Assembly (NCBI GenBank): GCA_038198445.1
Contig: JBBPZZ010000012.1
Location: 1-14,878 of the forward strand
Reading direction: 5' to 3'
Length of the DNA stretch: 14,878 nt
Source of the DNA: JACDDK01 sp038198445
GTDB lineage: Bacteria; Actinomycetota; Rubrobacteria; Rubrobacterales; Rubrobacteraceae
Position numbers and translations under genes: made by a program. Numbering within the stretch: position 1 is the stretch's first letter; the number at the start of each line of letters is the position of its first letter. Of the stretch, positions 1 through 7,536 are shown in pieces. The notes under the pieces are model-generated. The model worked only from the letters and a program-made list of their open reading frames with translations, was not told the origin of the DNA and searched no databases.

Positions 1-112
1 CTACATCATTGACGGCCACATTAAGGCCATCGGCCGCAAGACGAAGCGCGATACTTCTGCCAATACCTTTCGCTGCTCCCGTAACCAATGCGACTCGGTC
101 TCTTGTATCCAC
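1..112 (-). CDS. Short-chain dehydrogenase/reductase, N-terminal part only
   Basis: This is the first 37 codons of an SDR-family NAD(P)-dependent oxidoreductase whose remainder lies beyond the left edge. The visible protein begins (M)DTRDRVALVTGAAKGIG, a classical Rossmann beta-strand followed by the TGxxxGIG cofactor loop, then a helix and a second strand ending NVAVND. The acidic/asparagine residues at the end of strand two suggest nothing firm about NAD versus NADP. The start is a GTG at 112, chosen because a GAGGAG Shine-Dalgarno lies about 10 bases upstream and no better start fits before the conserved motif. It follows mmsA by 98 bases in the same direction, so it may be the last or a later gene of the inositol operon. 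The substrate cannot be told from this fragment; a polyol or inositol-derived ketone is only an inference from context. Confidence 0.8.
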   Translation of the reverse strand, partial: MDTRDRVALVTGAAKGIGRSIALRLAADGLNVAVNDV

Positions 113-210
113 GCTCTCTCTTCTCCTCGTCTACCTCTAAGCACTGCCTCCGACGTTATTCTTGTTCATTATTTCTAAGATCCAGCATCCTCCGCTCAGG
201 ATACAACGGG

Positions 211-1671
211 CTAGATGTCGCCCGGGTCCGAGTAGAAACGCGAGATCTCCACTTTGTTTTCGGTAAAGAACCTAACGCCATCCTTGCCAGTAGCGTGCAG
301 ATCTCCGTAGAAGGAGTTCTTCACACCGTTGAAAGGGAAAAAAGCCATCGGCGCGGCTACTCCGACGTTCACCCCTAACATCCCAGCCTGGACGCGCTCC
401 CGCCAGTGCCTTATAGCAGCACCATTCTCCGTATAGATGGAGCAGGCGTTGCCGAAGGATGAACCGTTGGTGAACTCTATGGCTTCGTCGAGGTTGTCCA
501 CACGAACCACGCTGAGAACGGGGCCGAAGATCTCTTCTCGCGCTACTCGCATGTCGCCCTCGACTTTATCCAGAATGGTGGGTCCGAAGAAGAACCCTTC
601 CTCAAGCGGCGGCTCCCGACCGTCTAGTGCAACCTCGGCTCCTTCACTCTCGCCAAGGTCCACGTACTCTTTGACCCTCTGGCGATGGTTTTCGCGGATA
701 AGCGGCGTTAGCTCGCTGTCGTCCTCGTAGCCCGGTCCGACCTTCATCGCCTCAGCAGCTTCCTTGACCTTCTCGACGAGCGGGTCAGCGATTTCGCCCA
801 CAGCCACCAGCACGCTGCCTGCCAGACACCGCTCCCCGGCATTGCCATAAGCCGAAGCGATGATGTTCGGCACTACTCTGTCTAATACCGCGTCAGGCAT
901 AACGATCATGGAGTTTTTGGCCCCGGCGAGCGCCTGCACCCTTTTTCCGTGCGCCGTGCCGTGGGTGTAGACGTGTTCGGCCACCGGCTGGGAACCGACG
1001 AACGAGACGGCTTCTATACCGGGATGCTCGAGGATGGAGTTGACGACTTCTTTTGCTCCGTTGACGATGCTGAACACGCCTTCGGGAATTCCAGCCTCTT
1101 CCAACAACTCGCCCAGGCGTTGCGAGGTAAGCGGCGTCCTCTCGGATGGCTTCAGTATGTAGCTGTTGCCCGCGCCGATGGCTATGGGAAGGGTCCACAG
1201 CGGTATCATGCACGGGAAGTTGAACGGAGCGATGGCTGCAACCACACCAAGTGGGTAGCGGTAGGAGACGTTGTCTACGCCGCTGGCTACGTCTCGTACG
1301 CTCTCGCCCATCATCAGGGTGGGCATCCCGCAGGCGAACTCGACCACCTCGATGCCACGCCGGACCTCTCCCCCTGCGTCCCTGGCATCCTTACCGTTCT
1401 CCAGGGTTACGAGATCCCTCAGTTCCTCGAAATGTTCCTCAAGGAGCATCTTGTAGCGGAAGAGCACCTGAGTACGCTTGATGACCGGTGTCGCCGCCCA
1501 CTCGGGGAAAGCGGCCTGGGCTGCCTTTACCGCCCGGTCCACATCTTCCCGGCCCGAAAGAAGGGTCTCGGCTATGACCTCCCCGGTGGCCGGGTCGTAA
1601 ACTGACTCGGTATCCTGGCCGTTGCGCTCTTCCCACCGGCCGCCAACATAGTTACGTACTTCTCTCATCAT
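211..1671 (-). CDS. iolA: Methylmalonate/malonate-semialdehyde dehydrogenase (CoA-acylating)
   Basis: Cytosolic NAD-dependent enzyme of the aldehyde dehydrogenase superfamily (486 residues, normal length). In inositol breakdown it converts malonate semialdehyde plus CoA to acetyl-CoA and CO2, the last step of the pathway; the same family acts on methylmalonate semialdehyde in valine breakdown (mmsA). Visible motifs are PFNFPCM with the oxyanion asparagine (about N151), LKPSERTP with the cofactor lysine (about K174), SFVGS for NAD binding (about 223-227), LAGAKNSMIV (248-257), and the catalytic cysteine in NAGERCLAG (C282). The LAGAKN stretch replaces the ELGGK of hydrolytic aldehyde dehydrogenases, so the usual general-base glutamate is absent, as is typical of CoA-acylating MMSDH. 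There are two consecutive ATGs at 1671 and 1668 behind AAGGAGG; spacing slightly favours the second. A 40-base gap separates it from the upstream iolB. The choice of iolA rather than mmsA rests on context. Confidence 0.95.
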   Translation of the reverse strand: MMREVRNYVGGRWEERNGQDTESVYDPATGEVIAETLLSGREDVDRAVKAAQAAFPEWAATPVIKRTQVLFRYKMLLEEHFEELRDLVTLENGKDARDAGGEVRRGIEVVEFACGMPTLMMGESVRDVASGVDNVSYRYPLGVVAAIAPFNFPCMIPLWTLPIAIGAGNSYILKPSERTPLTSQRLGELLEEAGIPEGVFSIVNGAKEVVNSILEHPGIEAVSFVGSQPVAEHVYTHGTAHGKRVQALAGAKNSMIVMPDAVLDRVVPNIIASAYGNAGERCLAGSVLVAVGEIADPLVEKVKEAAEAMKVGPGYEDDSELTPLIRENHRQRVKEYVDLGESEGAEVALDGREPPLEEGFFFGPTILDKVEGDMRVAREEIFGPVLSVVRVDNLDEAIEFTNGSSFGNACSIYTENGAAIRHWRERVQAGMLGVNVGVAAPMAFFPFNGVKNSFYGDLHATGKDGVRFFTENKVEISRFYSDPGDI

Positions 1672-1711
1672 TTCTCCTCCTTATCCCAAGCGCACGAACG
1701 CCGGACACAGC

Positions 1712-2512
1712 TCAGCTTAGTAGCCACTCGTGGTCCGGGTCGTTTTTTACCTTCCATTCCCTCACGGGACCGGCCATCACGTTAAGGTAGTAAAGATCGT
1801 ACCCTGGTGGCGCCGATACGGCGTGGTAGCCACCTGGCACGAGAACAGTGTCGCCATCGCGGACGGTAAGCGTCTCATCTAGCGAACGGTCCTCGGTATA
1901 GACTTTCTGGACGGCGAAGCCTTTCTCCGGGCGAAGCCTATGATAATAAGTCTCCTCTAGATAGGTCTCGTTAGGACGGTCGTCCTGATCATGCTTGTGC
2001 GGCGGATAGCTGGACCAGTGGCCGTTTGGCGTAATGACCTCGACGACCAGCAAACGCTCGGCTGGCTGATCCACCATGAGAATGTCCCGGATCTCTCGCT
2101 CAGAGCTTCCGGACCCACGCACGGCGACCTTGACGTCCTCCGGTCGGATTAGGCGTGCCTCCACCCCCCGTTTAGCCGGAGCGGAAGTGATAGCCAGTTC
2201 CAACTCCGTAGCTGCCTCCACCGTGTATTCAGTTTGAGGGGGCAGATATACCGCGTAGGGTGGACCGTCGAAGGGGCTCTCGCGCTCCCCAAGGTCAGTC
2301 CACCCGCTTTCACAGGCGAAGACGCTACCCTTACCGCTGAGGAATACTACGCAGATTTCCTTATCATCGGTCGCCCGTTCCAGGTTTTGTCCCGGCATTA
2401 ATCGAACCACCTCGAAGCCCACATAATCCCATCCCGCGGACTCCGGGGTTACCTCGACTAGGCTACCGTTGTCGTCTTGGGTCTCACTGCTGTTCACGAG
2501 CAAGTCTGCCAC
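1712..2512 (-). CDS. iolB: 5-deoxy-glucuronate isomerase (IolB), copy nearest the 3' end
   Basis: Cupin-fold isomerase of the IolB/KduI family (266 residues, typical). It converts 5-deoxy-D-glucuronate, the product of IolD, to 2-deoxy-5-keto-D-gluconate. The C-terminal cupin carries the expected metal ligands: PPHKHD (H172, H174), the YLEETYY segment (E186/E187) and GGYH (H230), followed by the family signature PPGYDLYYLNVMAGP and the C-terminal NDPDHEW. The N-terminal half is the more degenerate cupin. The ATG at 2512 follows a GGAAGGGAGA purine tract. It sits 52 bases after iolD, the gene for the enzyme that makes its substrate, and 40 bases before iolA. A second IolB-family gene lies at 8483-9361 in the same operon; both keep the metal-binding residues, so neither looks like a decayed copy. 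Confidence 0.93.
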   Translation of the reverse strand: MADLLVNSSETQDDNGSLVEVTPESAGWDYVGFEVVRLMPGQNLERATDDKEICVVFLSGKGSVFACESGWTDLGERESPFDGPPYAVYLPPQTEYTVEAATELELAITSAPAKRGVEARLIRPEDVKVAVRGSGSSEREIRDILMVDQPAERLLVVEVITPNGHWSSYPPHKHDQDDRPNETYLEETYYHRLRPEKGFAVQKVYTEDRSLDETLTVRDGDTVLVPGGYHAVSAPPGYDLYYLNVMAGPVREWKVKNDPDHEWLLS

Positions 2513-2564
2513 TCATTCTCCCTTCCTACGGCTGCTCTTGTAAGCTATTTGGCTGCTATCAATA

Positions 2565-4442
2565 TCAGAGGTAATGTCGCTCTACCTTTTTCTCCTGTTC
2601 ATAGCCTTCGCGAGCCGAGCGGACGCTTTCCATCTCCGAAACTTCGGCGATAGGGACGTCCCACTGGGACTCGTAGTCCGGTACGGCCACGTAGCGGTCG
2701 GTATTGGTGTAGATGACGACCGTGCCGTCCACCTGCTTTGCTTCCCCGAGCGCGTCTTTGAGCTCGGAGACGGTGTGCGCCCGGATCACGTGCGCCCCGT
2801 AGCTCTCGGCGTTGGCGGCAAGGTCCACGGGCAGCGACTGGACGGTAGACTCGCTATCCAATCCCAGAGAACCGTTACGCCTGTACCGGTACTGAGTGCC
2901 GAAGCCATCAGAGCCAATAGATCGCGAGAGCCGTCCAATAGAAGCGAAGCCGCTATTGTCTACGAGGACTATAGTGAGCTTGTAGCCTTCCTGTATTGAA
3001 GTAACTATCTCACTGTGCAACATAAGATAGGAGCCATCACCGACTAGCACGTAGACCTCTCGCTCGGGGGCGGCCATCTTCGCCCCCAGACCACCAGCGA
3101 TCTCATACCCCATGCAGGAATAGCCATACTCTACCTGATAGCCTTTCGGATCCCGCGTCCGCCAGAGCTTGTGTAGCTCACCGGGCATCAGGCCCGCAGC
3201 GCAGACCAATACGTCTTCGGAGTCGGAGAAGGAGTTGACTGCCCCAATGACTTCACTCTGGGCGGGCAAGGGCTCATTGTCCAGAGTGTAGAGACGCTCC
3301 ACCTCCTCGTCCCAGTCTTTCGCCGCTCGGACGTTTTGCTTGTAGTAATCACTCTCAACTGTGTAGTCGTCTAGTTCTTTGGCGAGGCCTTCGATCGTAG
3401 CTCTCGCGTCGCCTACCAGCGAGATGCCCGAGTGCTTCGCTGCATCGAAATCGGCGATGTTGATGTTCACGAAGCGCACGGCCGGGTTCTGGAAGGCGGT
3501 CTTGGAGGCAGTGACGAAGTCATTCCACCGGGTTCCAATGCCGATAACCACGTCGGCCTCTTTCGCCGCTCGGTTGGATCCAAAGGTGCCAGACACTCCA
3601 ATAGCCCCGAGAGCCGATGGGTGGTTGTAAGGCAAAGAGCCTTTTCCGGCCTGCGTTTCGCTAACCGGAATTCCGGTGGACTCGACGAAGCTCTGCAAAG
3701 CTTCGGTGGCTTCGGAGTAGATTACACCCCCTCCTGCGACGATTATCGGGCGCTTGGCCCCGCGAATGAGTTCCACGGCCCGGTCCATAGCTCCAGCGTC
3801 AGGCAGCGGACGTCCAATATGCCACACTCGCTTCTCGAAGAACTCCTCCGGGAAGTCGCATGCCTCGGCCTGTACGTCCTGCGGCAGTGCCAGCGTAACC
3901 GCGCCCGTCTCAGCCTGGTTGGTGAGCACCCGCATAGCCGAGAGAGCTGCCGAGATAAGCTGCTCCGGACGGTTGATCCTGTCCCAGTAGCGGGAGACCG
4001 GCCGGAAGCAGTCGTTGACGGAGATGTCGCCTTCGTGCGGCGCCTCTACCTGCTGTAGGACCGGATGGGGTCCGCGCGAGGCGAAGATGTCCCCCGGCAA
4101 AAGTAGCACCGGCAGCCGGTTTACGGTTGCCAGTGCCGCGCCTGTCACCATGTTGGTTGCACCCGGTCCGATGGAGGTGGTGCACGCGAGAGTCGACAGG
4201 CGATTTCTCATCTTGGCGAAACCGGCGGCAGTATGCACCATAGCCTGCTCATTGCGGGCCTGGTAGTAGGTAAGCTCATCCCGGTGCTGTTGCAACGCCT
4301 GGCCCATGCCGGCCACGTTGCCGTGACCGAAGATGCCAAAACATCCCTCGAACAGGCGGTGCTCTACGCCGTCTCGCTCAGTGTACTGGTTAGCGAGAAA
4401 GCGCACCAGCGCCTGGGCAGTGGTCAACCGTACCATGCTCAT
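2565..4442 (-). CDS. iolD: 3D-(3,5/4)-trihydroxycyclohexane-1,2-dione hydrolase (IolD)
   Basis: Thiamine-diphosphate enzyme that hydrolyses the ring C-C bond of trihydroxycyclohexane-1,2-dione to 5-deoxy-D-glucuronate, the ring-opening step of inositol breakdown. All three acetolactate-synthase-like domains are present. The N-terminal PYR domain has RLTTAQAL, IFGHGNVAGMGQAL and the ThDP-activating glutamate in RNEQAMVH (about E65). The central domain is TPP/NAD-like (IIVAGGGVIYSEA; ETQAGKG). The C-terminal PP domain has EYGYSCMGYE and the ThDP/Mg motif GDGSYLMLHSE followed 26 residues later by DNSGF. Length (625 residues) is usual. I chose ATG 4442 because AGGTGG lies 8 bases upstream and the text from there matches known IolD N-termini. 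A GTG at 4454, immediately after the ATPase stop, would add four residues (MVSK) but lacks a good ribosome site. It is practically contiguous with the transporter ATPase gene. Confidence 0.95.
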   Translation of the reverse strand: MSMVRLTTAQALVRFLANQYTERDGVEHRLFEGCFGIFGHGNVAGMGQALQQHRDELTYYQARNEQAMVHTAAGFAKMRNRLSTLACTTSIGPGATNMVTGAALATVNRLPVLLLPGDIFASRGPHPVLQQVEAPHEGDISVNDCFRPVSRYWDRINRPEQLISAALSAMRVLTNQAETGAVTLALPQDVQAEACDFPEEFFEKRVWHIGRPLPDAGAMDRAVELIRGAKRPIIVAGGGVIYSEATEALQSFVESTGIPVSETQAGKGSLPYNHPSALGAIGVSGTFGSNRAAKEADVVIGIGTRWNDFVTASKTAFQNPAVRFVNINIADFDAAKHSGISLVGDARATIEGLAKELDDYTVESDYYKQNVRAAKDWDEEVERLYTLDNEPLPAQSEVIGAVNSFSDSEDVLVCAAGLMPGELHKLWRTRDPKGYQVEYGYSCMGYEIAGGLGAKMAAPEREVYVLVGDGSYLMLHSEIVTSIQEGYKLTIVLVDNSGFASIGRLSRSIGSDGFGTQYRYRRNGSLGLDSESTVQSLPVDLAANAESYGAHVIRAHTVSELKDALGEAKQVDGTVVIYTNTDRYVAVPDYESQWDVPIAEVSEMESVRSAREGYEQEKKVERHYL

Positions 4443-4454
4443 CTTTGACACCAC

Positions 4455-5294
4455 CTACTCGTTCGATTCCTGGTCATTGCTTTGCGCGGTTGTCGCTTCT
4501 GACTCCGAAGATCCGTTTTCCTGGAGTTCTGCGGTAAGCTCGTCCAGCTCCTTTCCGCCAGCCATCAACTTCTCAAGCTCTTCGATGCTAGTCTCATCCT
4601 TTTCGAAGGTGCCCATGCTGCGACCCCGGTCAAGGACGGTAAACCGGTCTCCAACTGCGTGGGCGTGGTACACATTATGGCTGATAAAGATGACCCCGAG
4701 GTCCTGCTCCTTCGCCCGGGCGATGTAACGCAGTACGGTGGCCGCCTGCTTGACACCCAGAGCGCTGGTAGGCTCATCGAGGATGAGCACTTTGGCGCCG
4801 AAATATACGGCACGAGCAATAGCCACCGCCTGGCGTTCGCCGCCGGAGAGTGTGGCAACGGGCTGGGACGTATCCCGTACGTCGATCCCGATGTTACTCA
4901 GTTCCTCGCGGGTGATGCGCTCGGCAAAGGCTACATCGAATCGCTTGAGGGGGCCCTTACCCTTTGTAGGTTCGCGCCCCAGAAAGAAGTTGCGGGTGAT
5001 GCTAATCAAGGGAATCATTGATAAGTCCTGGAAGACCGTGGCTATTCCGCGATCTATGGCGTCCCGGGGCGACTCGAACCAGAGCTCTTCCCCGTCTATC
5101 AGATACGCTCCCTTATCGGGCTGATGGACGCCGGAGAGTATCTTGATCAGGGTAGACTTCCCGGCGCCGTTGTCCCCGAGCAGACACATCACTTCGCCAG
5201 CTTTCACGTGCAACGAAATGTCTTCCAACGCAATGACCGAACCAAAGTACTTGGAGACATCTCGTACCTCGACCAGCGGTGTAGATTCCGTCAT
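4455..5294 (-). CDS. Sugar/inositol ABC transporter ATP-binding protein, single domain
   Basis: Cytoplasmic ATPase that powers uptake through the permease encoded just upstream. It has every ABC motif once: Walker A GDNGAGKST (40-48), Q-loop VFQD (Q89), signature LSGGERQ (149-155), Walker B VLILDEP (169-175) and the switch histidine in FISHN (H206). The sequence resembles RbsA/XylG-type (CUT2) ATPases, but those usually carry two fused ATPase domains in about 500 residues. This protein has one in 279, so it presumably works as a homodimer, as in FrcA-like systems. From about residue 232 the tail is strongly acidic and rich in E, D, S and N, with no recognised domain. The start at 5294 follows AGGAGG with 7-base spacing and overlaps the permease stop as TGATG, indicating translational coupling. 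A longer reading frame to 5750 exists but only overlaps the permease gene. Inositol as substrate is inferred from context. Confidence 0.9.
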   Translation of the reverse strand: MTESTPLVEVRDVSKYFGSVIALEDISLHVKAGEVMCLLGDNGAGKSTLIKILSGVHQPDKGAYLIDGEELWFESPRDAIDRGIATVFQDLSMIPLISITRNFFLGREPTKGKGPLKRFDVAFAERITREELSNIGIDVRDTSQPVATLSGGERQAVAIARAVYFGAKVLILDEPTSALGVKQAATVLRYIARAKEQDLGVIFISHNVYHAHAVGDRFTVLDRGRSMGTFEKDETSIEELEKLMAGGKELDELTAELQENGSSESEATTAQSNDQESNE

Positions 5295-6331
5295 CAGCGC
5301 GCCTCCTGTGCTCGCGACCGGATGAAGTTGTTGAATAGCACGGCGACCAGCAACATTACGCCAACGAAAACCTGGAACCAATCCGTGCTGATACCGGTGA
5401 AGAAAATGCCTTGACTGACCATGCCGAAGATGAGCGCCCCAAAGACCGCCCCGACCACTGAGCCGTAACCACCGGTCAAAAGAGCACCACCGATTACGGA
5501 GGCCGCTATGGCCTGCAATTCTAGAAGCTGGCCACGCAAGACATCCGCGGAGCCTGCAGCCAGCACTTGAATGGTCGCGAGTAACACTGCGGAGCAGGCC
5601 GTGCAAACAAAGAGCGTGATCTTCACCCGGTTGACCGGAACACCCACGTTTCGCGCGGCGGTAGCGTCTCCCCCGGCACCGAAGATCCAGTTCCCGAATG
5701 TTGTGCGCTGCAAAAACCAGGTTCCTAGCACGGCCAATCCCAACCACCACAAGATGGAAATCGGGAAACCTCCGATGCTACCCGCAAAGATAGGCTGCAG
5801 CGGGCTGCCGCTGGTAGTCTGTTCCAGGCCGCCTACCTGCGTGCGGCCGGTGATCAGCCGCGCAAAGCCGATGGTGAGACCTCTCAAGGCAAAAAGCATC
5901 CCCAAAGTGACGATAAACGAGGGCAGTCCTGTACGGACTACCACGTAGCCGTTGAAGAGGCCAACGATCACTGCGAACGCGAGTGCCAATAGAACCGCGA
6001 CCCACAATGGTAAGTTATACTGGGTTGTGCCTATAGCTATGATCATACCTGAAGCACCGACCATTGAGCCCACCGAAAGGTCGAATTCCCCGCCTATCAT
6101 CAGTAGCGAGACTGGCACAGCGACGATGCCGAGCTGGGCCGCCACCTCAAGGTAGCTAGACGTGCCCCCGCTGGTCAAAAATCCACTATCACCGGCAACT
6201 ACGGCGAAGAATATGAACACCAGTATAGACCCGGCGACGGCAGCTAGTTCCGGGCGAGTAAGCCACTTGCGCAGCGTACTGACCTGGCGGACTCTCTCGT
6301 CCGCCGTGCTTTCTGTAGCGGATTGCGTCAT
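5294..6331 (-). CDS. Sugar/inositol ABC transporter permease (RbsC-like)
   Basis: Integral membrane subunit of a CUT2-family importer (BPD_transp_2, RbsC/XylH/IatP-like), 345 residues, the usual size. A hydrophilic N-terminus of about 28 residues is followed by a hydrophobic segment (about 29-47) and many further membrane segments to near the C-terminus; about ten helices would be expected for the family. The family motifs GGEFDLSVGS (80-89) and GLPSFIVTLG (135-144) are clear, and AARNVGVPVNRVK, the cytoplasmic loop that contacts the ATPase, is present. The ATG at 6331 lies 10 bases after AGGAGG. It follows the binding-protein gene by 30 bases and overlaps the ATPase start by one base. Substrate assignment to inositol comes only from the surrounding iol genes. 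Confidence 0.92.
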   Translation of the reverse strand: MTQSATESTADERVRQVSTLRKWLTRPELAAVAGSILVFIFFAVVAGDSGFLTSGGTSSYLEVAAQLGIVAVPVSLLMIGGEFDLSVGSMVGASGMIIAIGTTQYNLPLWVAVLLALAFAVIVGLFNGYVVVRTGLPSFIVTLGMLFALRGLTIGFARLITGRTQVGGLEQTTSGSPLQPIFAGSIGGFPISILWWLGLAVLGTWFLQRTTFGNWIFGAGGDATAARNVGVPVNRVKITLFVCTACSAVLLATIQVLAAGSADVLRGQLLELQAIAASVIGGALLTGGYGSVVGAVFGALIFGMVSQGIFFTGISTDWFQVFVGVMLLVAVLFNNFIRSRAQEAR

Positions 6332-6361
6332 GCCAGATACACCTCCTGTTTATGGTAGCCG

Positions 6362-7414
6362 CTACCGGATACCGGCCTTGGTTAGATTGATGACTTCTTG
6401 CGCAGTGTCCTTGGTAACCAGGTTCGGTCCTGTCGGAATCACCCCCACGGGATGCATCAAGTACTCAATGTACTGAGCAAGGAAGAGAACTGGCAGGTAC
6501 CCCTGAAGGAACTGCTGCTGATCTATGGCGAACAGCATCTTCCCGTCCTTCACAGCCTGGAGAACCTCTGGCGCGAGGTCGAAAGTGGCGAACTTTATAC
6601 TGCTTAGTTCTCCGGACCCTTCCAGCTCTTTCAACGCTGGTATCGCGCCCTGAGGACCGAGGGCGAGTATCCCGTCAATGCTCGAGTTCTGGCGAAGCGC
6701 ACCCCGGACCCCGTTCCGCGCGGCCGTAGGGTCGGAGCCGTCCACCGCGACCTGCTTGACGGTGCCGCCCAGACCCTTATCGAAACCGTTACACCTCTGA
6801 TCGAGTGTAGTGGTGCCCTGCTGATGATTGAGGCATATGGCGTTCTTTACTCCTGCCTCCGCCATACGCTTCCCGGCTTCGACACCGGCCTCGAACTCTG
6901 TTTGTCCCACATAATTGAGCGCACCCAGCTTTTTCCAGACATCCAGTCCAGCGTTCAACGCCACGACCGGGATGCCTTTATTGACCGCATCCTTGACTTT
7001 GGATCCTATGGCATCCGGATCCACGATCGAGGCGGCGATACCATTGGGATCGGAGGCGATAGCGGAATCGAAGTTTTGCTGTATTTGCGGGATGTCGAAA
7101 GAGTCTGGAGCGCGGTATTTGGCATCTACACCCAGGTCGTTGGCGGCCTGATCCATACCATTCTTCACGACCGACCAGAAGGGGTCCGAAGCTGGCCCGT
7201 GGGTCACGAACTCGATACGAACATCGCTAGGCTTGACCAGAGCTGCCTGATCAGCCGTATCTCCACCACTCTTCTGACTGCCGCAACCAGCCGCTCCCAG
7301 CAGGGTTGCGCCGACAAGCCCGGCTCCACCCGCCTTCAAAAAGCCCCGGCGGCTCATACCCTTTTCGCTCATCATGTCCCCTTTCCCCTGTTTCTGCTCC
7401 CTTTCCCTACTCAT
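6362..7414 (-). CDS. Periplasmic-type sugar/inositol binding lipoprotein, Tat-exported
   Basis: Substrate-binding protein of the CUT2 importer (Peripla_BP_4/RbsB-like), 350 residues. The N-terminus holds a twin-arginine motif SRRGFLK (21-27), a short hydrophobic stretch and a lipobox ending GAAGC, so the mature protein should begin at C44 and be anchored by lipid at the outer face of the membrane after Tat export. The mature part shows the two-lobed pattern: FVTHGPASDPFW, ASIVDPDAI, GIPVVALNAG, YVGQTEFEAG, DGILALGPQGA and FAIDQQQFLQGYLP. I chose ATG 7414 because AAAGGAG lies 6 bases upstream. ATGs at 7375, 7372 and 7357 would still keep the Tat motif (the 7375 start has a GGGGA purine tract), and an upstream ATG at 7486 lacks support. 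It is preceded by the longest internal gap of the operon (122 bases). Inositol binding is inferred from context. Confidence 0.9.
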   Translation of the reverse strand: MSREREQKQGKGDMMSEKGMSRRGFLKAGGAGLVGATLLGAAGCGSQKSGGDTADQAALVKPSDVRIEFVTHGPASDPFWSVVKNGMDQAANDLGVDAKYRAPDSFDIPQIQQNFDSAIASDPNGIAASIVDPDAIGSKVKDAVNKGIPVVALNAGLDVWKKLGALNYVGQTEFEAGVEAGKRMAEAGVKNAICLNHQQGTTTLDQRCNGFDKGLGGTVKQVAVDGSDPTAARNGVRGALRQNSSIDGILALGPQGAIPALKELEGSGELSSIKFATFDLAPEVLQAVKDGKMLFAIDQQQFLQGYLPVLFLAQYIEYLMHPVGVIPTGPNLVTKDTAQEVINLTKAGIR

Positions 7415-7447
7415 GCGTCTCTCCTTTGTCGCCTTTCTACTAATCGG

Positions 7448-7470
7448 ATCCGGAACGAATAGTGCCGGAT
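7448..7470 (-). other. Small inverted repeat before the binding-protein gene
   Basis: ATCCGG and CCGGAT arms are separated by 11 bases, within the 122-base gap between the iolE-like stop and the binding-protein start. There is no following T-run, so it is not an intrinsic terminator. It could be a short mRNA stem marking the boundary between the catabolic and transport parts of the transcript, or chance. I saw no convincing promoter or IolR-type site in this gap. Confidence 0.25.
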
Positions 7471-7536
7471 ACTGCGCGACCAACAACCCCTTCCTCTATT
7501 AAGCCTCCCTTCACGAACAAACGCCTTGATCTTTCG

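Noticed and set aside
187..202. ATCCT/AGGAT inverted repeat after iolA
   Set aside because: It has five-base arms with a six-base loop and no T-run; too weak to call a terminator, and the next gene continues in the same direction.
88..378. 96-codon + strand frame at the left end
   Set aside because: It is antisense to iolA and the SDR start, without a ribosome site or a recognisable product.
5295..5750. N-terminal extension of the ATPase frame
   Set aside because: It overlaps the permease gene in another frame, has no domain, and is arginine/glycine/serine-rich as expected for a shadow. The ATG at 5294 has AGGAGG and begins at the conserved ABC domain.
6354..6366. Dyad GGTAGC-C-GCTACC over the binding-protein stop codon
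   Set aside because: The arms are too close for a strong hairpin and no T-run follows, so a terminator is not supported; it may be chance.
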